Part shown: one piece after another, positions 5,543 through 7,633 of the stretch | How the letters are laid out: each line of letters opens with the position of its first letter | Numbering within the stretch: position 1 is the first letter of the stretch | NCBI GenBank assembly: GCA_024278415.1 | Contig: JAJRTI010000368.1 | Location: forward strand, 1 to 7,633 | DNA from: Planctomycetota bacterium | GTDB lineage: Bacteria; Planctomycetota; Brocadiia; JAJRTI01 | DNA length: 7,633 nt | Direction: 5' to 3' | Made by a program: the position numbers and the translations under genes | The notes under the pieces: generated by a model | Databases searched by the model: none | What the model was told of the DNA's origin: nothing | What the model saw: only the letters and a program-made list of their open reading frames with translations

Positions 5543-6736
5543 ATGTCCGCCCCATCCGACCAAATCCGCGTTGGCGTCATTGGAGTCCGCGGCCGCGGAG
5601 GCATCGCACAGCACTGGCACAAGCCCGACGGCCGGTCCGTCGTCGTCGCCGGCATGGACATGAGCGACGCCGCGCTCGACCAGTTCAAGGAGGCCGTGAA
5701 CAAAGACGCGGCCGTGACCAAGGACGCGGACGAGTTGCTCGCGCGGGACGACATCGACGCGGTGTGCGTGACCTGCCCGGAGTTCATGCACGAAGAGTAC
5801 GTGCTCAAGGCGTTCGCCGCGAAGAAGCACGTGTTCTGTGAGAAACCCATGGCCATCACGCCCGACGGGTGCGACCGCATGCTCCAAGCTTGGCAAGACT
5901 CCGGCAAGGAGTTCATGATCGGTTTCAACATGCGCTACATGAACATCTTCCGGGTGATGAAGGACATCGTCGACTCCGGCGCGATCGGCGAGTTGCGCGT
6001 CGTGTGGTGCCGGCACTTCGTGTCCCACGGCGGCGATTGGTACTACCACGACTGGCACGCGAACCACAAGAACACCACCGGCCTGCTCCTCCAGAAGGCG
6101 TCGCACGACATCGACATGATCCACTGGATCACCGGCCAGTACGCGACGCGCGTCACGGGCATGGGCAGCCTCGATTACTACGGCGGCGACAAGCCCAACG
6201 ACCTGCGTTGCCCCCAGTGCGACGAGAAGGACACCTGCGTCGAGTACCACCACCGCGACGGCAAGGGCTCGAACACGATGGACTTGTGCGTGTTCCGGCA
6301 GGAGGTGAACGTGGAGGATAACAGCACGATCATGATGGAGCTGGACGGCGGCATCAAGGCCACGTACATGCAATGCCATTACACGCCCGACTACTGCCGC
6401 AACTACACCTTCATCGGCACCGAAGGCCGGATCGAGAATCTCGACGACTCGACGAAGGTGATCGTGAAGACGCGCAATCGTTCGAACCGCTGGGCGAACC
6501 TGTCGCACCGCGAGCACAACGTGAAGCCGGCCATGGGCGGCCACGGCGGCGCGGACCCGGTGATTTGCAAGGACTTCCTCGACATGATCCTCGACGGCAA
6601 ACGCCCCATCGCCACGCCATTGGCCGGGCGCATGAGCGTCGCTGCCGGTTGCGCGGGCACCGAGTCCCTGCGCAACGGGAGCGTCCCAGTCGAGGTGAGG
6701 CCGCTGCCGGAGGACTTGCAGGGGAAGGTATTCTGA
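5543..6736 (+). CDS. Gfo/Idh/MocA family NAD(P)-dependent oxidoreductase
   Basis: This 397-residue protein has the family's two domains. The N-terminal Rossmann fold begins RVGVIGVRGRGG (9-20), the dinucleotide-binding loop, followed by CEKPMA (99-104), the conserved EKP with a catalytic Lys (101). The C-terminal substrate domain carries ASHDIDMIHWITG (186-198), where Asp189/Asp191 and His188/His194 fit the family's catalytic region, and TFIGTEGRIEN (289-299). Members oxidise or reduce sugars, inositols and related polyols; the substrate cannot be assigned. A cysteine cluster, Cys223, Cys226 and Cys232 (LRCPQCDEKDTC), with Cys249 nearby, sits in the substrate domain and could bind a metal or form disulfides. 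There is no Tat or Sec signal, so the enzyme is cytoplasmic. The gene stands alone with its own promoter; no sugar transporter or kinase is adjacent. The start is set by the GGAG at 5531-5534. Confidence 0.93.
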   Translation: MSAPSDQIRVGVIGVRGRGGIAQHWHKPDGRSVVVAGMDMSDAALDQFKEAVNKDAAVTKDADELLARDDIDAVCVTCPEFMHEEYVLKAFAAKKHVFCEKPMAITPDGCDRMLQAWQDSGKEFMIGFNMRYMNIFRVMKDIVDSGAIGELRVVWCRHFVSHGGDWYYHDWHANHKNTTGLLLQKASHDIDMIHWITGQYATRVTGMGSLDYYGGDKPNDLRCPQCDEKDTCVEYHHRDGKGSNTMDLCVFRQEVNVEDNSTIMMELDGGIKATYMQCHYTPDYCRNYTFIGTEGRIENLDDSTKVIVKTRNRSNRWANLSHREHNVKPAMGGHGGADPVICKDFLDMILDGKRPIATPLAGRMSVAAGCAGTESLRNGSVPVEVRPLPEDLQGKVF

Positions 6737-6742
6737 CGCCGC

Positions 6743-6777
6743 GGCCAGTATCTCCGCTGCTCGGCGGCCGGCTGGCC
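6743..6777 (+). terminator. Possible 3' hairpin of the Gfo/Idh transcript
   Basis: GGCCAG (6743-6748) pairs with CTGGCC (6772-6777), with an inner CCGC (6754-6757) and GCGG (6764-6767) pair. It starts 6 nt beyond the stop codon. The sequence after it is GC-rich and lacks a T-run, so it is a weak terminator candidate at best. Confidence 0.35.
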
Positions 6778-6810
6778 TCGAACCTGTCACAAGAAACATC
6801 TTGAAATGTC

Positions 6811-6838
6811 TTGACAGTAATCGGGTTTACTGTATACT
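6811..6838 (+). promoter_or_regulatory. Strong sigma70-type promoter of the Fur-family gene
   Basis: A consensus TTGACA (6811-6816) and TATACT (6833-6838) are separated by 16 nt. The same -10 and spacer length are found before the Gfo/Idh gene. Transcription should start near 6845, with a leader of about 32 nt holding the Shine-Dalgarno. Confidence 0.82.
6814..6833. promoter_or_regulatory. Candidate operator ACAGTAA-N6-TTACTGT over the promoter
   Basis: A perfect 7-bp inverted repeat (6814-6820 with 6827-6833) spans the end of the -35 box, the spacer and the first base of the -10 box. A dimer bound here would block RNA polymerase. Its 20-bp size suits a Fur-family homodimer, and the gene immediately downstream encodes one, so autorepression is the natural inference. 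The sequence is not the classical PerR or Fur box. Confidence 0.6.
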
Positions 6839-6862
6839 CCTACCTAAGAAGTCTCCCACAAC

Positions 6863-6867
6863 AAGGA
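6863..6867 (+). promoter_or_regulatory. Shine-Dalgarno AAGGA before the Fur-family start
   Basis: AAGGA lies 9 nt before the ATG at 6877. It decides for this start over the in-frame TTG at 6811, which is the promoter's -35 box. Confidence 0.7.
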
Positions 6868-6876
6868 TGGCCGTCA

Positions 6877-7347
6877 ATGCCGAAGGATGCCGAGTCCGCA
6901 CGCGCTGTCCCTGGTGAGCACGAAGCGATCGGAGAGTTGTTGCGGAAGGCTGGCGTCCGGGCCACGCACCAGCGCATCGAAGTGCTGCGCGTGCTGGCCA
7001 GTGCGACTGACCACCCCGCCGCTGAGGAGATTCACCGGCGGCTGAAGGCAACCATGCCGACCGTGTCGCTGGATACGGTATACCGAACGCTCGCCTCGCT
7101 CGAAGAGGCGGGGTTGGTGTCGCGGCTTCAGTGGGATGCCTGTGCTCGGTTCGATGCCAATATTGACGCGCATCACCATTTTCGCTGCGAAGCGTGCCAC
7201 AGCATTCAGGATTTCTATTGGCCGGACTTCGACGAGATGAAGACGCCGGCTGGCGTTCGGAAGCTGGGCCGCGCGAAGACGAAACGTGTGACCGTGCAGG
7301 GCATCTGCCGGAATTGCCCCAAGAGCGCAACGCGGAAGCCAGGCTAG
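6877..7347 (+). CDS. Fur-family metal-dependent repressor, PerR-like
   Basis: This 156-residue protein has a winged-helix N-terminal half (RATHQRIEVLRVL at 28-40; recognition helix region PTVSLDTVYRTLASLEEAGL at 61-80) and a C-terminal dimerisation and metal domain. Two CxxC pairs, Cys104/107 and Cys144/147, match the structural zinc site. From my memory of Bacillus subtilis PerR, its regulatory ligands His37, Asp85, His91, His93 and Asp104 correspond to His46, Asp93, His99, His101 and Asp112 here, all conserved with a constant offset of +9 or +8. Asp rather than Glu at the last site favours a peroxide-sensing PerR over Fur. The recognition helix, however, has Arg70 where PerR has Asn, a Fur-like feature. 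It likely represses oxidative-stress genes when Fe or Mn is bound; no such target gene lies in the window. A perfect inverted repeat over its promoter suggests autorepression. Fur proper or another subfamily remains possible. Confidence 0.92.
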   Translation: MPKDAESARAVPGEHEAIGELLRKAGVRATHQRIEVLRVLASATDHPAAEEIHRRLKATMPTVSLDTVYRTLASLEEAGLVSRLQWDACARFDANIDAHHHFRCEACHSIQDFYWPDFDEMKTPAGVRKLGRAKTKRVTVQGICRNCPKSATRKPG

Positions 7348-7354
7348 TGTCATG

Positions 7355-7633
7355 TCACGCCGAAGTGTCGACAGCGGCTCCCACCGCTGGACGCTCGCGG
7401 CTCGTAGTGGCGACCGTAAGGGCGCCCTCTGCTCCGATGGCGAATTGCCGCACGAGCGGAAGGCCCTCACGGGCCTACTACAAGCGCGACGCGGTCCAGC
7501 GGCAATCCCCTCTGCTCACGCCTGAAGTGTGGACCGCGGCTCCAACCGGTGGACGCTCGCAGCTCGTAGTGGCGACCGTAAGGGCGCCCTCTGCTCCGAT
7601 GGCGAATTGCCGCACGAACGGAAGGCCCTTACG
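7355..7633. repeat. Tandem repeat of about 162 bp, two copies, second cut by window edge
   Basis: Copy 1 covers 7355-7515 and copy 2 runs from 7516 to the window end (118 bp visible). Over the shared part there are seven substitutions and one indel. Each copy holds a plus-strand hairpin (GGCGACC, loop GTAA, GGGCGCC; 7409-7426 in copy 1) and a minus-strand hairpin (AGGCCC, loop GTGA, GGGCCT; 7461-7476 in copy 1), both preceded by GTAGTRG in their own direction. A further stem, CAGCGG/CCGCTG (7372-7389), follows the Fur-family gene in copy 1 but is weakened in copy 2. No gene is seen here. The array may continue beyond the window. Confidence 0.88.

Noticed and set aside
5423..6799. Minus-strand open frame of 458 codons antisense to the Gfo/Idh gene
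   Set aside because: Composition (Val/Ala/His/Arg-rich, low complexity) is typical of antisense frames in high-GC genes; the plus strand has dinucleotide-binding and EKP motifs and a promoter with Shine-Dalgarno.
7355..7633. CRISPR array
   Set aside because: The repeat unit is about 162 bp with no short repeat/unique spacer pattern and no cas gene nearby.

Overview
This is a GC-rich bacterial chromosomal window with eight protein genes in two divergent blocks. On the minus strand, in transcription order, lie a flavodoxin/2[4Fe-4S] ferredoxin fusion (EFR1-type), D-aminoacyl-tRNA deacylase (dtd), a GH57 glycogen branching enzyme, a GNAT acetyltransferase, and the N-terminal part of a B12-binding radical SAM protein cut by the left edge. 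On the plus strand lie a YaiI/YqxD (DUF188) protein, a Gfo/Idh/MocA oxidoreductase, and a Fur-family regulator with a PerR-type metal site. No rRNA, tRNA, CRISPR array, transposase or phage gene was seen.

The gene set (GH57 branching enzyme, Gfo/Idh dehydrogenase, B12-radical SAM, EFR1) and the repeat-filled gaps would fit a free-living bacterium of a Planctomycetota- or Hydrogenedentota-like lineage. That is an impression from gene content only, and no marker gene here fixes the phylum.

The three plus-strand genes each have a Shine-Dalgarno-like sequence. The oxidoreductase and the Fur-family gene also have near-consensus sigma70-type promoters, both TTGAC-type -35, 16-nt spacer, TATACT -10. 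The minus-strand genes lack a recognisable Shine-Dalgarno. The genes do not form an obvious pathway: they look like housekeeping and metabolic genes with separate promoters and gaps of about 70 to 340 bp.

The most distinctive content is between the genes. Nearly every gap carries a different family of hairpin or palindrome: a 26-bp perfect palindrome, a 23-bp-stem hairpin flanked by two related smaller hairpins, a TGTCATCCCG-type imperfect inverted repeat, three hairpins in the divergent gap, and at the right edge a tandem repeat of about 162 bp holding two oppositely oriented GTRA-loop hairpins. A second point of interest is the Fur-family regulator: it has what look like all five PerR regulatory metal ligands, a Fur-like Arg in the recognition helix, and a perfect 7-6-7 inverted repeat over its own promoter. 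I found no clearly new multigene system.
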